From an uncultured bacterium (GTDB lineage: Bacteria > Bacillota > Clostridia > Oscillospirales > Oscillospiraceae), in the NCBI GenBank assembly GCA_947364395.1, contig CANASS010000005.1, positions 1 through 64,000 on the forward strand: DNA of 64,000 nucleotides, in the 5' to 3' direction. Below, piece after piece: positions 16,441 to 24,048 of this stretch (its first letter is position 1; each line of letters begins with the position of its first letter). Both the position numbers and the translations under genes were made by a program. A model generated the notes under the pieces. It did no database searches. It had not been told where the DNA came from and saw only the letters and a list, made by a program, of their open reading frames with translations.

Positions 16441-19400
16441 ATGAGAAACTTGAAGAAGCTTCTCGCGCTCACGCTTGCGTTAGCGATGGCCTTCAGCCTT
16501 ATGCTGGGCGCCAGCGCCGCCGACGTCAAGTTTGAGGACTATCCGGATAAGGACAGCATCACCGCCGAGTTCACCGAAGGCGTCCAGGTGCTGACCGGCC
16601 TGAAGGTCTTCCAGGGCGACGAGAAGGGCTTCCGTCCCGGCGACAAGATCACCCGCGCTGAGGCGGCGGCTGTGATCTACCGCGCCGTCACCGGCGACGT
16701 GACCAACAGGCAGAACGACCTGTACAAGGACTATGGCACCTTCACCGATGTGAGTTCCGACGACTGGTTTGCCGGTTATGTCGGCTACTGCCAGAACGCC
16801 GGTTACATCAAGGGCACCACTCCCACCACCTTCAACCCCTACGGGCAGGTGACCGGGTATGAGGTCCTGGCCATGATCCTGCGGGCCGTGGGCTACGGCA
16901 AGGGCAACGAGTTCGTGGGTTCCCAGTGGCAGGTCAACGTGGCCGCCCTGTCCCGCCAGCTTGGCGTGACCCGCAACGTCACCGCCGCCCACATGGAGCA
17001 GACCCTGAACATGGCCGCTCCCCGTGAGGTGGTGGCCGACCTGGTGTTCATGACCATCGCCACCGTCCCCACCGTGACCTACACCCCCGCTCTGGCCTAC
17101 AACGACAAGCAGAGCGTGGCTGGCGCGGACAGCAACATTTTCAATGTCACCCTGGGCCAGCAGGTGTTCGGCCTGTACCATGACATCACATGGCAGGTCA
17201 TCGACGCCTGGGGCAACCCCGGCTACCGCTGGTACAACAACGGCGCGTGGAACGGCTCCGCCGTGACCACCGTTAGCGGCGGCAAGGGCTACATGATCCC
17301 CGCCAACCACCCCTGGTACACCTCGACCAGAGACAGTGCGCCTGTGGCTACCATCAAGCAGGCTCCCGACTATCAGACCACTGAGCAGGTCCACGAGTGC
17401 GACGTGGCCGATGCTGTGGACTTCGACGTCGAAGAGAATTTCCGTCTGTACGTCAACCAGAAGACTCCCCTCACCGACGACTACCGTGTAGTCGCCACCG
17501 ACACTGTGACCAAGGTGGGCGGCCAGGGCCGTCTGACCAAGGTGTACTACGAGATGGTGAACCCCTGGTTCACCGACACTGCGGACAACCATGACAAGGT
17601 GGTCACCATGGTCGATACCATGCTGGCCCGGGTCACCGCCAAGACCGACGCCAAGCTGGACCCCGCCGGCCATGTGATTACTCCCGCCAAGCTGGAAGTG
17701 ACCATCTATGACGGCGAGAGCAAGACCAACGTGACCAGCGTGGCCGCCAACGCTCAGTCCACCCGCATCATCTCCAAGAAGAGCGACGACGCCGCCAACT
17801 GGGATGAATATGCCGCTGGCGACTACATCCTGATCAACGCCTACACCGACAAGGATCATAACGCGGACACCACCGGCGTTACCGGCGTGAAAGACACCGT
17901 TTGGGATGCGCTGGGCAACAACATCGTCCGCGGCGACCAGGCCGCTCTGGAAAAGGCCGCGTTCGAGACCAATAAGGTCGTTATCGCTGCCGCTGGTCAA
18001 CCCACCTACACCCTGGTCCAGGGCATCAACGCCTGGGTCCTCCAGAAGTCTGAGTCCAAGCAGGGCAAGCAGACTGTCACCTACTGGAACCAGGGCAAGC
18101 ATCAGGTGGACGGCACTGATTACAACGATCAGATCTGCCTGTTCCTGGATCGCGCCGGCAGCGTGACCAACACCACCTTTACCTGGTTCTTCGACCAGTA
18201 CGAGAACCTGATCGGCATCGGCGACGCTAAGGCCACCAACTACGGCGTCATCACCAGCGTGTACGCCGCCTTCGTTCAGGGCGACAGCCAGACCGACGGC
18301 AAGGTGAAGGCTATGGCTACCGTTCGGTACACCGACGGCACCACCGGCACCGTGGAGGTTGACCGCTTCCTGATGAGCCAAGGGTCTAATGTGCCTGATG
18401 TTGGAACCACAAATGGCCAGGATTACGGCGCCAATCCCAACACCGCCCTCCAGATGAACGGCACTGTGGATGTGAACGGTGTGGCCACCCCGGTTACCGC
18501 CGACAACACCATCTGCCTGTGGCCCGTGTATGACAACGCCTCCCACTCCGCCATGAGCGCCGGTCCGGCCGCTGTCAACCCCACTCCCACTTCCGCTGAG
18601 GCCGAGAACGTGGGCTGGCTGTACATGGCTCCCAGCGCCGTGACCAACACCAACGCCCATTTCGGCAGCAATATCGGCACCGAGAATTACTTTGCTGACG
18701 CTTTCGGCATCCTGTTTGACCACATGTTCGAGTTCACCACCGCTTCCGACGACACCGTGGTGGCTATCGAGGTGGCCGGTCACACCCTGAACACCACCGG
18801 CGCGAACCTGGCTGCCAGCGCTGGTGAAAACAACACCAACATGAACAACGGCCTGTACGTGAACAACTTCAACGCTGCGGCCAATGCCACCAATGGCAAG
18901 CTGTTCAAGAGCCTGGGCTTCCTGACTCTGAACAACAGCACTCCTGATAGGGCCGCCGCCAACGTGTGGCTGGACAACGACACTGAGATCATCATCCGCA
19001 GCGGCAACTACAGCCGCGGTCTGAGCGTCTACACCCTGGACACCCTGCCCGGCGACGTGACCCTGGACAATGGCGCCGAGGTTGACTGGGCTGACGTGGA
19101 CGGCGACGGCCGCGCCGACTATCTGTACATTGCCGGCAACGTGCCCGGCGTGATCACCTACGGCCTGTTCTACTACAACGGCGGCGCCGCCCGCTGGGAT
19201 GCCGCCAGCAGCACCGGCACCATCGAGGGCTACCTCAATGGCGAGGCTGAGACCATTACCACCACCAACCGCACTGTGTTCAACACCATCCAGGGCAGCA
19301 ACGGCTACAAGGCCCACCTGTTCGCCCTCCAGATGAGGAACGACGTGGTGGCCAGCGTGATGGAGGCCAACAACGAGGCCAGCAGCACCGACTGGGGCCA

Positions 19401-20256
19401 GTACATCCTGGCTAAGTACACCGGCAGCACTTGGAGCAACGACACCGACACCGTGCTGGAGTTCGACGATAACGGCGTTTCCGCTGTTGCTGGCGAGGTC
19501 GATCAGATTCGGACCGGCGGCGTGAACTTCGGCATTGGCGCTGCCAACGGCAACAGCTACACCGCTGTCACCGAGGCTGTGTACTACAATACCGGTGATG
19601 CTACCACCAACATGCGCTATGAGCGGGTGAGCCTGGGCAACCGCATTGTGGTGTACAGCGGCACAACGGACGGCGATGTGTACTACATCGCTCCCACTGC
19701 CAAGATCATCGGCGAGCTGGAGTGGCTGAATAGCCGCGTCTGCGACGTGACCATCGTTTATGAGAACGGCGCGGCCCTGTCCGCCACTCAGGTGTACATC
19801 ACGCCCGATCCCGATGTGACGCCCGACGAACCCAGCAACATCAGGACCTTCACCGCTGGTGTCCAGACCCTCGACACCACTGGCATGACTGACGCCGGCC
19901 TGCTGAGCGTTCTCCAGGGCATGGGCCCGAACCGTGTGGTCTACGCGCCTAGACTCAAGGCGGTTCCTGCCGACCTTGCCTCCGCCGCAAACCTGCTGTA
20001 CTTCCCGTACACTGCGGCCAGCGGCACTACCGTGTCTCTGACCATTACCAACAGCTCCAACACAGTTGTGTACTTCGAGACCGGCACTGCTTCCGCTAGT
20101 GCTTCTGGCCAGTGTGCCCGCATTGACATGAGCGGTGCGCATGTTGCCGCTGGCGCTACCATCGCTCAGAACCTGACTTCCGGCACCTATACCTATAGGA
20201 TCGTCAATACCACGACTGGCGCTGCGCTGAGCTCTGGCACCTTCACCATCGGCTAA
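16441..20256 (+). CDS. Probable major S-layer protein with N-terminal SLH domains
   Basis: 1271 residues. A classic signal peptide (MRNLKKLLALTLALAMAFSL, cleavage after ASA near residue 27) is followed by SLH modules to about residue 200 (ITRAEAAAVIYRA, FTDVSSDDWFAGYV, YIKGTTPTTFNPYGQVTGYE). The rest is a long Thr/Asn/Asp/Val-rich beta-type region without recognisable enzymes or catalytic motifs. Such proteins self-assemble into the surface lattice and bind secondary cell-wall polymer through SLH. It is monocistronic, with a very strong ribosome site and a strong terminator, consistent with high expression. Its SLH region is unlike those of the two giant proteins upstream, so it is a separate lineage and not a recent copy. 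Confidence 0.85.
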   Translation: MRNLKKLLALTLALAMAFSLMLGASAADVKFEDYPDKDSITAEFTEGVQVLTGLKVFQGDEKGFRPGDKITRAEAAAVIYRAVTGDVTNRQNDLYKDYGTFTDVSSDDWFAGYVGYCQNAGYIKGTTPTTFNPYGQVTGYEVLAMILRAVGYGKGNEFVGSQWQVNVAALSRQLGVTRNVTAAHMEQTLNMAAPREVVADLVFMTIATVPTVTYTPALAYNDKQSVAGADSNIFNVTLGQQVFGLYHDITWQVIDAWGNPGYRWYNNGAWNGSAVTTVSGGKGYMIPANHPWYTSTRDSAPVATIKQAPDYQTTEQVHECDVADAVDFDVEENFRLYVNQKTPLTDDYRVVATDTVTKVGGQGRLTKVYYEMVNPWFTDTADNHDKVVTMVDTMLARVTAKTDAKLDPAGHVITPAKLEVTIYDGESKTNVTSVAANAQSTRIISKKSDDAANWDEYAAGDYILINAYTDKDHNADTTGVTGVKDTVWDALGNNIVRGDQAALEKAAFETNKVVIAAAGQPTYTLVQGINAWVLQKSESKQGKQTVTYWNQGKHQVDGTDYNDQICLFLDRAGSVTNTTFTWFFDQYENLIGIGDAKATNYGVITSVYAAFVQGDSQTDGKVKAMATVRYTDGTTGTVEVDRFLMSQGSNVPDVGTTNGQDYGANPNTALQMNGTVDVNGVATPVTADNTICLWPVYDNASHSAMSAGPAAVNPTPTSAEAENVGWLYMAPSAVTNTNAHFGSNIGTENYFADAFGILFDHMFEFTTASDDTVVAIEVAGHTLNTTGANLAASAGENNTNMNNGLYVNNFNAAANATNGKLFKSLGFLTLNNSTPDRAAANVWLDNDTEIIIRSGNYSRGLSVYTLDTLPGDVTLDNGAEVDWADVDGDGRADYLYIAGNVPGVITYGLFYYNGGAARWDAASSTGTIEGYLNGEAETITTTNRTVFNTIQGSNGYKAHLFALQMRNDVVASVMEANNEASSTDWGQYILAKYTGSTWSNDTDTVLEFDDNGVSAVAGEVDQIRTGGVNFGIGAANGNSYTAVTEAVYYNTGDATTNMRYERVSLGNRIVVYSGTTDGDVYYIAPTAKIIGELEWLNSRVCDVTIVYENGAALSATQVYITPDPDVTPDEPSNIRTFTAGVQTLDTTGMTDAGLLSVLQGMGPNRVVYAPRLKAVPADLASAANLLYFPYTAASGTTVSLTITNSSNTVVYFETGTASASASGQCARIDMSGAHVAAGATIAQNLTSGTYTYRIVNTTTGAALSSGTFTIG

Positions 20257-20286
20257 GCGAGCCCCGGCAAAACCCCAAACCAACGC

Positions 20287-20322
20287 AAAAAGGCCCCCCG
20301 GGAATCCCGGGGGGCCTTTTTT
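20287..20322 (+). terminator. Strong terminator after the S-layer gene
   Basis: A GC-rich stem (AGGCCCCCCGGG / CCCGGGGGGCCT) with A-tract and T6 flanks, so it can stop transcription from both sides; the minus-strand gene ends at 20328. Confidence 0.92.
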
Positions 20323-20327
20323 CACGC

Positions 20328-20735
20328 TCAGGCAAACGCGACGAAATTGTAATACACGTTGTGCAGGTTGACGTCGCTGCGGACATGGAACCCGTTTTCC
20401 ACCAGGATGAGCGCGGCGTTCTCGGGAACGTGATCCGAAGCGACGGTGAAGGCCTGTGAACTGAAGGAGTAAGAACCGGGGGACATGTGGGTGAGGACAG
20501 CCCTCGGGGTGAAGGGCAAAGGGACGAATTGAATTTCGGAGCCCTCTTTGCGGGTCCCGAGATAGGTGCCGCAGGCAAACTTATGCGCCTCCAGCACCGT
20601 GACCCTTGCGTCCATCCCCTCCAGGGTTTCGCTCACCACCGTTTCCAGCTTGCGGGTGTTCTCGTTGAGCCCGTCCGGCAGGAACGGGTCGGACGGCTCA
20701 ATCAGATTCAGCTTGTACTTTTCTGTGTGCTGCAT
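20328..20735 (-). CDS. Small phage-tail-like hypothetical protein
   Basis: 135 residues, soluble. The first 45 residues (pattern KYKLNLIEPSDPFLPDGLNEN, then a helical heptad-like stretch) resemble the N-termini of short tail-fibre or receptor-binding proteins from clostridial prophages. The remaining 85 residues look like a small beta domain. No other phage genes are nearby, so it may be a solitary remnant or a domesticated gene. Its ribosome site (GGGAGGGA) lies inside an 11-bp inverted repeat at 20740-20765. The assignment is tentative. Confidence 0.55.
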   Translation of the reverse strand: MQHTEKYKLNLIEPSDPFLPDGLNENTRKLETVVSETLEGMDARVTVLEAHKFACGTYLGTRKEGSEIQFVPLPFTPRAVLTHMSPGSYSFSSQAFTVASDHVPENAALILVENGFHVRSDVNLHNVYYNFVAFA

Positions 20736-20739
20736 AATT

Positions 20740-20765
20740 TTATCCCTCCCAGTGGGGAGGGATAA
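20740..20765 (-). promoter_or_regulatory. Hairpin sequestering the ribosome site of the phage-like gene
   Basis: A perfect 11-bp inverted repeat (TTATCCCTCCC / GGGAGGGATAA) with loop AGTG. On the minus-strand transcript its 3' arm contains the Shine-Dalgarno GGGAGGGA five to ten bases before the start codon, so the folded form should hide the site. Confidence 0.6.
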
Positions 20766-20798
20766 GGGGGGCGGTGTTGCCTATTTGGGAGCAACCAC

Positions 20799-20827
20799 TT
20801 GACAAGCTTGCGCCTATCGATTATAAT
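20799..20827 (+). promoter_or_regulatory. Consensus sigma-A promoter of the small RNA
   Basis: A perfect -35 TTGACA (20799-20804), a 17-base spacer and a perfect -10 TATAAT (20822-20827). No coding sequence with a ribosome site follows on the plus strand; the next signal is the hairpin terminator at 20899-20939. Confidence 0.85.
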
Positions 20828-20833
20828 AAACAT

Positions 20834-20940
20834 AAAAAGTCCCGTGTTTGTTCCCCCGGGCAAGCGGTTTGGCTCAGCTAGTTTGGGTTATCAAAAGCAT
20901 GACAACCGTCACTTGGCAGAGTGGCGGTTGTCCCTTTTTG
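20834..20940 (+). ncRNA. Candidate small RNA antisense to the 28-residue peptide gene
   Basis: The predicted transcript runs about 105 nt from just after the consensus promoter to a strong terminator (stem GACAACCG / CGGTTGTC extended by CACT / AGTG, then CCCTTTTT). Its last 30-40 nt are complementary to the 3' end of the convergent peptide gene (20909-20995, minus). It contains the motif GGCAAGCGGTTTGGCT (20859-20874), which recurs almost exactly (GGCAGGCGGTTTGGCT) in the 5' leader of the peptide mRNA. The convergent tail-to-tail layout resembles antitoxin RNAs such as RatA. Transcription is inferred from the promoter and terminator only. Confidence 0.65.
20899..20939 (+). terminator. Terminator of the small RNA, overlapping the peptide gene 3' end
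   Basis: An extended stem (8 bp, one G-U pair, then 4 bp) with a six-base loop, followed by CCCTTTTT. The stem includes the stop codon and last codons of the opposite-strand peptide gene. Confidence 0.85.
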
Positions 20941-20995
20941 TGATCCGAATCGTTACGGTAAAACCGAACGGATGAAAGGTCACAATAATAGGCAT
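20909..20995 (-). CDS. 28-residue basic peptide, candidate type I toxin
   Basis: The ORF starts MPIIVTFHPF and ends KRDNRHSAK. The first 18 residues alternate hydrophobic residues with Thr; the last 10 are strongly basic and polar. The ATG at 20995 has a G-rich ribosome site (GGGGGG) six bases upstream. That site is partly paired in a CCC-GAAA-GGG tetraloop hairpin. A sigma-A promoter (21071-21099, minus) and a ~70-nt structured leader precede it. The 3' end overlaps the convergent small RNA. Small size, sequestered ribosome site and overlapping antisense RNA are hallmarks of type I toxin genes. It does not match a toxin family I can name, and the hydrophobic part is short for a membrane span. 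Confidence 0.6.
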   Translation of the reverse strand: MPIIVTFHPFGFTVTIRITKRDNRHSAK

Positions 20996-21065
20996 GTACG
21001 TCCCCCCTTTCGGGTTGGCGTAGCCAAACCGCCTGCCGTCGCCGGGTTCCCTCCCACGGGACCCG
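20996..21065 (-). promoter_or_regulatory. Structured 5' leader of the peptide mRNA
   Basis: On the minus-strand RNA three hairpins follow each other: GCCGGGT...ACCCGGC (21041-21067), GGTTTGGC-TAC-GCCAACC (21013-21030), and CCC-GAAA-GGG, which covers part of the Shine-Dalgarno. The leader likely limits translation until processed or unfolded; that is inference. Confidence 0.5.
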
Positions 21066-21070
21066 GCATT

Positions 21071-21099
21071 ATTCTACACCATTCGCCCCCAAAAGTCAA
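21071..21099 (-). promoter_or_regulatory. Sigma-A promoter of the 28-residue peptide gene
   Basis: On the minus strand: TTGACT (21094-21099), a 17-base spacer and TAGAAT (21071-21076). The predicted start point is near 21065, about 70 bases before the ATG. Confidence 0.75.
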
Positions 21100-21161
21100 C
21101 GTTGCACCAAAGCGCCAGAAATCAGGCAGCGCCTAAAATTAGAAAAAATTCACAGTCTCTA

Positions 21162-21190
21162 TTTACAGTGGCCCGGTTGTATGATACAAT
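21162..21190 (+). promoter_or_regulatory. Sigma-A promoter of the cobalamin operon
   Basis: TTTACA (21162-21167), a 17-base spacer and TACAAT (21185-21190), just ahead of the cobalamin riboswitch. Confidence 0.75.
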
Positions 21191-21202
21191 GTGACCAATT
21201 CG

Positions 21203-21330
21203 ATAACGTGCCAGCTGCAAGCCGCCCCCGGCGGTCCATGGAATAGGGTGAGAGTCCCTGCGAGTCGGTCACTGTGATGCTTCCTTATATAATAGGGAGG
21301 ATAAGTCAGATACATGGCAGTTTGGTTTTT
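21203..21330 (+). promoter_or_regulatory. Cobalamin riboswitch aptamer
   Basis: Characteristic blocks appear in order: CCAGCTGCAAGCCGCCCCCGG, GGGTGAGAGTCCCTGCGAGTCGG (shown here as GGGTGAGAGTCCC then GCGAGTCGG), CACTGTGATGC, and a B12 box AAGTCAGATACATGGCAG at 21303-21320. It lies between the operon promoter and an intrinsic terminator, so cobalamin binding should favour termination and lower expression of the biosynthetic genes. Confidence 0.9.
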
Positions 21331-21384
21331 CTGCCGAAACCGGAAGCATCACGATTTGATCGGCCCCGCTCAATGGGGCGTTAT

Positions 21385-21414
21385 GCGTTCCTGCTTCAGC
21401 AGGGGCGCTTTTTT
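21385..21414 (+). terminator. Riboswitch-controlled terminator
   Basis: A 10-bp stem (GCGTTCCTGC / GCAGGGGCGC, two G-U pairs) with loop TTCA, followed by six T. It lies between the aptamer and cbiD and is the expression platform. Confidence 0.85.
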
Positions 21415-21479
21415 GTTTTCACACAGGGGAGGGAGCGGCTACGGGGAATTTTGAACACTATACGCGCAGCGGCCGGACC

Positions 21480-22574
21480 ATGCTGCGCTGCGGCTACACC
21501 ACGGGCGCCTGCGCGGCGCTGGCGGCGGGGGCGGCGGCGGAGCTGCTGCTGACGGGGCGGGCCCCGGACAGGGTCTCGCTGACCACCCCAAAGGGTCTGG
21601 AGGTCAACGTTGCCCTGGCGGGAGCGGAGCTGGCGGGCGGAACCGCCCGGTGCGCGGTCCAAAAGGACGCCGGGGACGACTACGACGTGACAGACGGGAT
21701 GCTGGTATGGGCGGCGGTGCGGAAAACAGAGGCCTCCGGGGTGCGCATCGACGGCGGCGAGGGGGTGGGCCGGGTGACCAAGCCCGGCCTGGACCAGCCG
21801 GTGGGCGAGGCCGCCATCAACCAGGTGCCCCGGCGGATGATCCGGGAGCAGGTGGAGCGGGCCTGCGCCAGGCTGGGCTTCCGGGGGGGCATGGAGGTGG
21901 TGATCTCCATCCCCGGCGGTGCGGAGCGGGCGGCCAAGACCTTCAACCCGGTGATGGGGGTGGTGGGAGGGTTGTCCATTCTGGGCACCTCCGGCGTGGT
22001 GGAACCCATGAGCGAACAGGCCATTGTGGACACCGTGGCCGTCCAGATGCGGCAGGCGGCGGTGGAGTCGAAGGACCTGATTTTGACCCCCGGCAACTAC
22101 GGGGAGGATTTTTTGCGGGCCACAGGACTGGACGGCCTGGGCGTGCCGGTGGTGAAGTGCTCCAACTTCCTGGGGGAGGCCCTGGACATCGCCGCCGCCC
22201 AGGGGTTTCAGCGGGTGGTGCTGGTAGGCCACGCGGGCAAGCTGGTAAAGGCGGCTGGGGGGATCATGAACACTCATTCCAAGTACGCCGACTGCCGGAT
22301 GGAGCTGTTCTGTGCCCACGCCGCCCTGTGCGGGGCCGGTGTGGAGCTGTGCCGGAGCCTGATGGCCGCGGCCACCACCGACGCCTGCATCGGGCTGCTG
22401 GACGGGGCCGGACTGCGGGAGGCGGTGACGGCCAGCCTGCTGGACGCCATCCAGCTCCACCTGGAGCGGCGGGCGGCAGGGGCCTACGCCACCGGCGCGG
22501 TGATGTTTTCCAACGTATACGGCCCCCTGGGCCAGACGAAGCAGGCAAAGGAGATTTTGGAGGGATGGAAGTGA
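21480..22574 (+). CDS. cbiD: Cobalt-precorrin-5B C1-methyltransferase CbiD
   Basis: Methylates C1 of cobalt-precorrin-5B with SAM in the anaerobic corrin pathway. The family signature RCGYTTGACAA is near the N-terminus, and GGLSILGTSGVVEPMSE, LTPGNYGEDF and GHAGKLVKAAGGIMNTHSK follow. The ATG at 21480 gives 364 residues but has no ribosome site, and homologs carry about 13-18 residues before RxGYTTG. The same frame continues upstream to 21441, encoding NFEHYTRSGRT, where an ACG codon sits five bases after GGGAGGGAG. The true start may be that ACG. First gene of the riboswitch-controlled operon. Confidence 0.95.
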   Translation: MLRCGYTTGACAALAAGAAAELLLTGRAPDRVSLTTPKGLEVNVALAGAELAGGTARCAVQKDAGDDYDVTDGMLVWAAVRKTEASGVRIDGGEGVGRVTKPGLDQPVGEAAINQVPRRMIREQVERACARLGFRGGMEVVISIPGGAERAAKTFNPVMGVVGGLSILGTSGVVEPMSEQAIVDTVAVQMRQAAVESKDLILTPGNYGEDFLRATGLDGLGVPVVKCSNFLGEALDIAAAQGFQRVVLVGHAGKLVKAAGGIMNTHSKYADCRMELFCAHAALCGAGVELCRSLMAAATTDACIGLLDGAGLREAVTASLLDAIQLHLERRAAGAYATGAVMFSNVYGPLGQTKQAKEILEGWK

Positions 22575-23266
22575 AGAAAGGCGTTTGCTACGGCGTGGGG
22601 GTGGGCCCCGGGGACCCGGAGCTCATCACCCTGAAAGCGGTACATATTCTGGAGCGGTGCCCCGTCATCGCCGCGCCCCAGACCAAGAGCGGCGAGACAT
22701 TGGCCCTGGACATCGTCCGGGGGGCGGTGGACCTGACGGGCAAGACCATTCTGCCCCTGTATTTCACCATGGAGCGGGACAAGGCCCTGCTCCACGCCGC
22801 CCATGAGAAAGCGGCGGACGCGATCCAGGCCCATCTGGACGGCGGAGCGGACGTGGCCATGCCCAATTTGGGGGACGTATCCATTTACGCCACCTGGGGG
22901 TATCTCATGGACATCCTGAAAAAGCGGGGGTACGAGACGGTGATGATCCCCGGCGTGCCCAGCTTCTGCGCGGCGGCGGCCCGGCTCAGCGCCACCCTGG
23001 CGAGCTGGGGCTCCCCCCTCCAGGTCATTCCGGTGGGCAAAGGGCCTGTGGCCCCGCTGGCGGCCCAGCCCGGGGGCAAGGTGCTGATGAAGGCGGGCCG
23101 GGGTCTGGCGGAGATAAAAGAGGCGCTGGCGGCCGCCGGACAGCTGGACCGGGCGGCGCTGGTGGAGGACTGCGGCATGCCCACGGAGCGGGTGTGCACC
23201 GACTGGGAGCGCATGCCGGAGAACGTGGGCTATTTCGCCACCGTCATTGTGAAGGAGGAGAGCTGA
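22571..23266 (+). CDS. cbiL: Cobalt-precorrin-2 C20-methyltransferase CbiL
   Basis: SAM-dependent methylation of cobalt-precorrin-2 at C20. 231 residues, the usual size for the SUMT-like tetrapyrrole methylase fold. Visible motifs: GVGVGPGDPELITLKA at the start, MPNLGDVSIYATWGYL (substrate/SAM loop) and IPGVPSFCAAAARL. The GTG at 22571 is chosen: it overlaps the cbiD stop as GTGA and sits six bases after GGAGGG. The ATG at 22565 abuts that site and would leave no spacer. Confidence 0.95.
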   Translation: MKKGVCYGVGVGPGDPELITLKAVHILERCPVIAAPQTKSGETLALDIVRGAVDLTGKTILPLYFTMERDKALLHAAHEKAADAIQAHLDGGADVAMPNLGDVSIYATWGYLMDILKKRGYETVMIPGVPSFCAAAARLSATLASWGSPLQVIPVGKGPVAPLAAQPGGKVLMKAGRGLAEIKEALAAAGQLDRAALVEDCGMPTERVCTDWERMPENVGYFATVIVKEES

Positions 23267-23267
23267 C

Positions 23268-24044
23268 ATGGTGCATTTTGTGGGAGCGGGCCCCGGGGCC
23301 CCCGACCTGATTACCCTGCGGGGGGCTGAGCTGGTGAAGGGGACCGACATTGTGATCTACGCCGGGAGTCTGGTGAACCCCGCCCTGCTGGGGCTGGTGA
23401 AAGAGGGCTGTGCCATTTACAACAGCGCGGAGATGACCCTGGAGCAGGTGCTGGACGTGATGAAGGAGGCCCAGGCCAGGGGACTGGACCTGGTGCGGCT
23501 GCACACCGGGGACCCCTGCCTTTACGGGGCCATCCGGGAGCAGATGGACCAGCTGGACAAGCTGGGGATACCCTGGGACGACACGCCGGGGGTGTCCAGC
23601 TTCTGCGGGGCGGCGGCGGCCCTGGGGGCGGAGTACACCCTCCCCGGGGTGAGCCAGACGGTGATTATCACCCGGATGGCGGGCCGCACCCCGGTGCCCG
23701 AGGGGGAGAGCCTGGAAAAGCTGGCCTCCCACGGGGCCTCCATGGCCATCTTCCTGTCCGCCGGGATGCAGAAGCAGGTCCAGGCGGCGCTGCTGGCGGG
23801 CGGGGCCTACGATGAGGACACCCCCGCCGCCATTGTGTACAAGGCCACCTGGCCGGAGGAGAAGATTGTCCGCTGCACCGTGGGCACTCTGGCGGCGGTG
23901 GGCGACGCGGCGGGCATCTGGAAAACCGCCATCATCCTGGTGGGGGGCTTCTTGGGCCGGAGCTATGAACGCAGCAAGCTCTACGACCCGGAGTTCACCA
24001 CCGAATTCCGGCAGGGGACCGGTTCCCCCGCCCAGGGAGGCTGA
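23268..24044 (+). CDS. cbiF: Cobalt-precorrin-4 C11-methyltransferase CbiF
   Basis: Methylates cobalt-precorrin-4 at C11 using SAM. 258 residues with the SUMT-like fold: FVGAGPGAPDLITLRG, IYAGSLVNPALL, RLHTGDPCLYGAIREQM and DTPGVSSFCGAAAALGAEYTLP (all CbiF-type). It begins two bases after cbiL. In many clostridia cbiG (cobalt-precorrin-5A hydrolase) follows cbiF; here cbiH follows directly and no CbiG domain is fused to either protein. Confidence 0.96.
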   Translation: MVHFVGAGPGAPDLITLRGAELVKGTDIVIYAGSLVNPALLGLVKEGCAIYNSAEMTLEQVLDVMKEAQARGLDLVRLHTGDPCLYGAIREQMDQLDKLGIPWDDTPGVSSFCGAAAALGAEYTLPGVSQTVIITRMAGRTPVPEGESLEKLASHGASMAIFLSAGMQKQVQAALLAGGAYDEDTPAAIVYKATWPEEKIVRCTVGTLAAVGDAAGIWKTAIILVGGFLGRSYERSKLYDPEFTTEFRQGTGSPAQGG

Positions 24045-24048
24045 GAGT

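Noticed and set aside
16480..20325. A 1281-codon open frame on the strand opposite the S-layer gene
   Set aside because: The complement of a gene with strongly G/C-ending codons; its translation is low-complexity Gly/Val/His/Ala, with no ribosome site or domain.
20899..20943. A 14-codon plus-strand ORF at the end of the small RNA
   Set aside because: It spans the terminator hairpin and would not be fully transcribed; no ribosome site.
20921..21136. A 71-codon plus-strand ORF across the small-RNA terminator
   Set aside because: It starts inside the terminator stem, has no ribosome site and runs antisense through the peptide gene and its leader.
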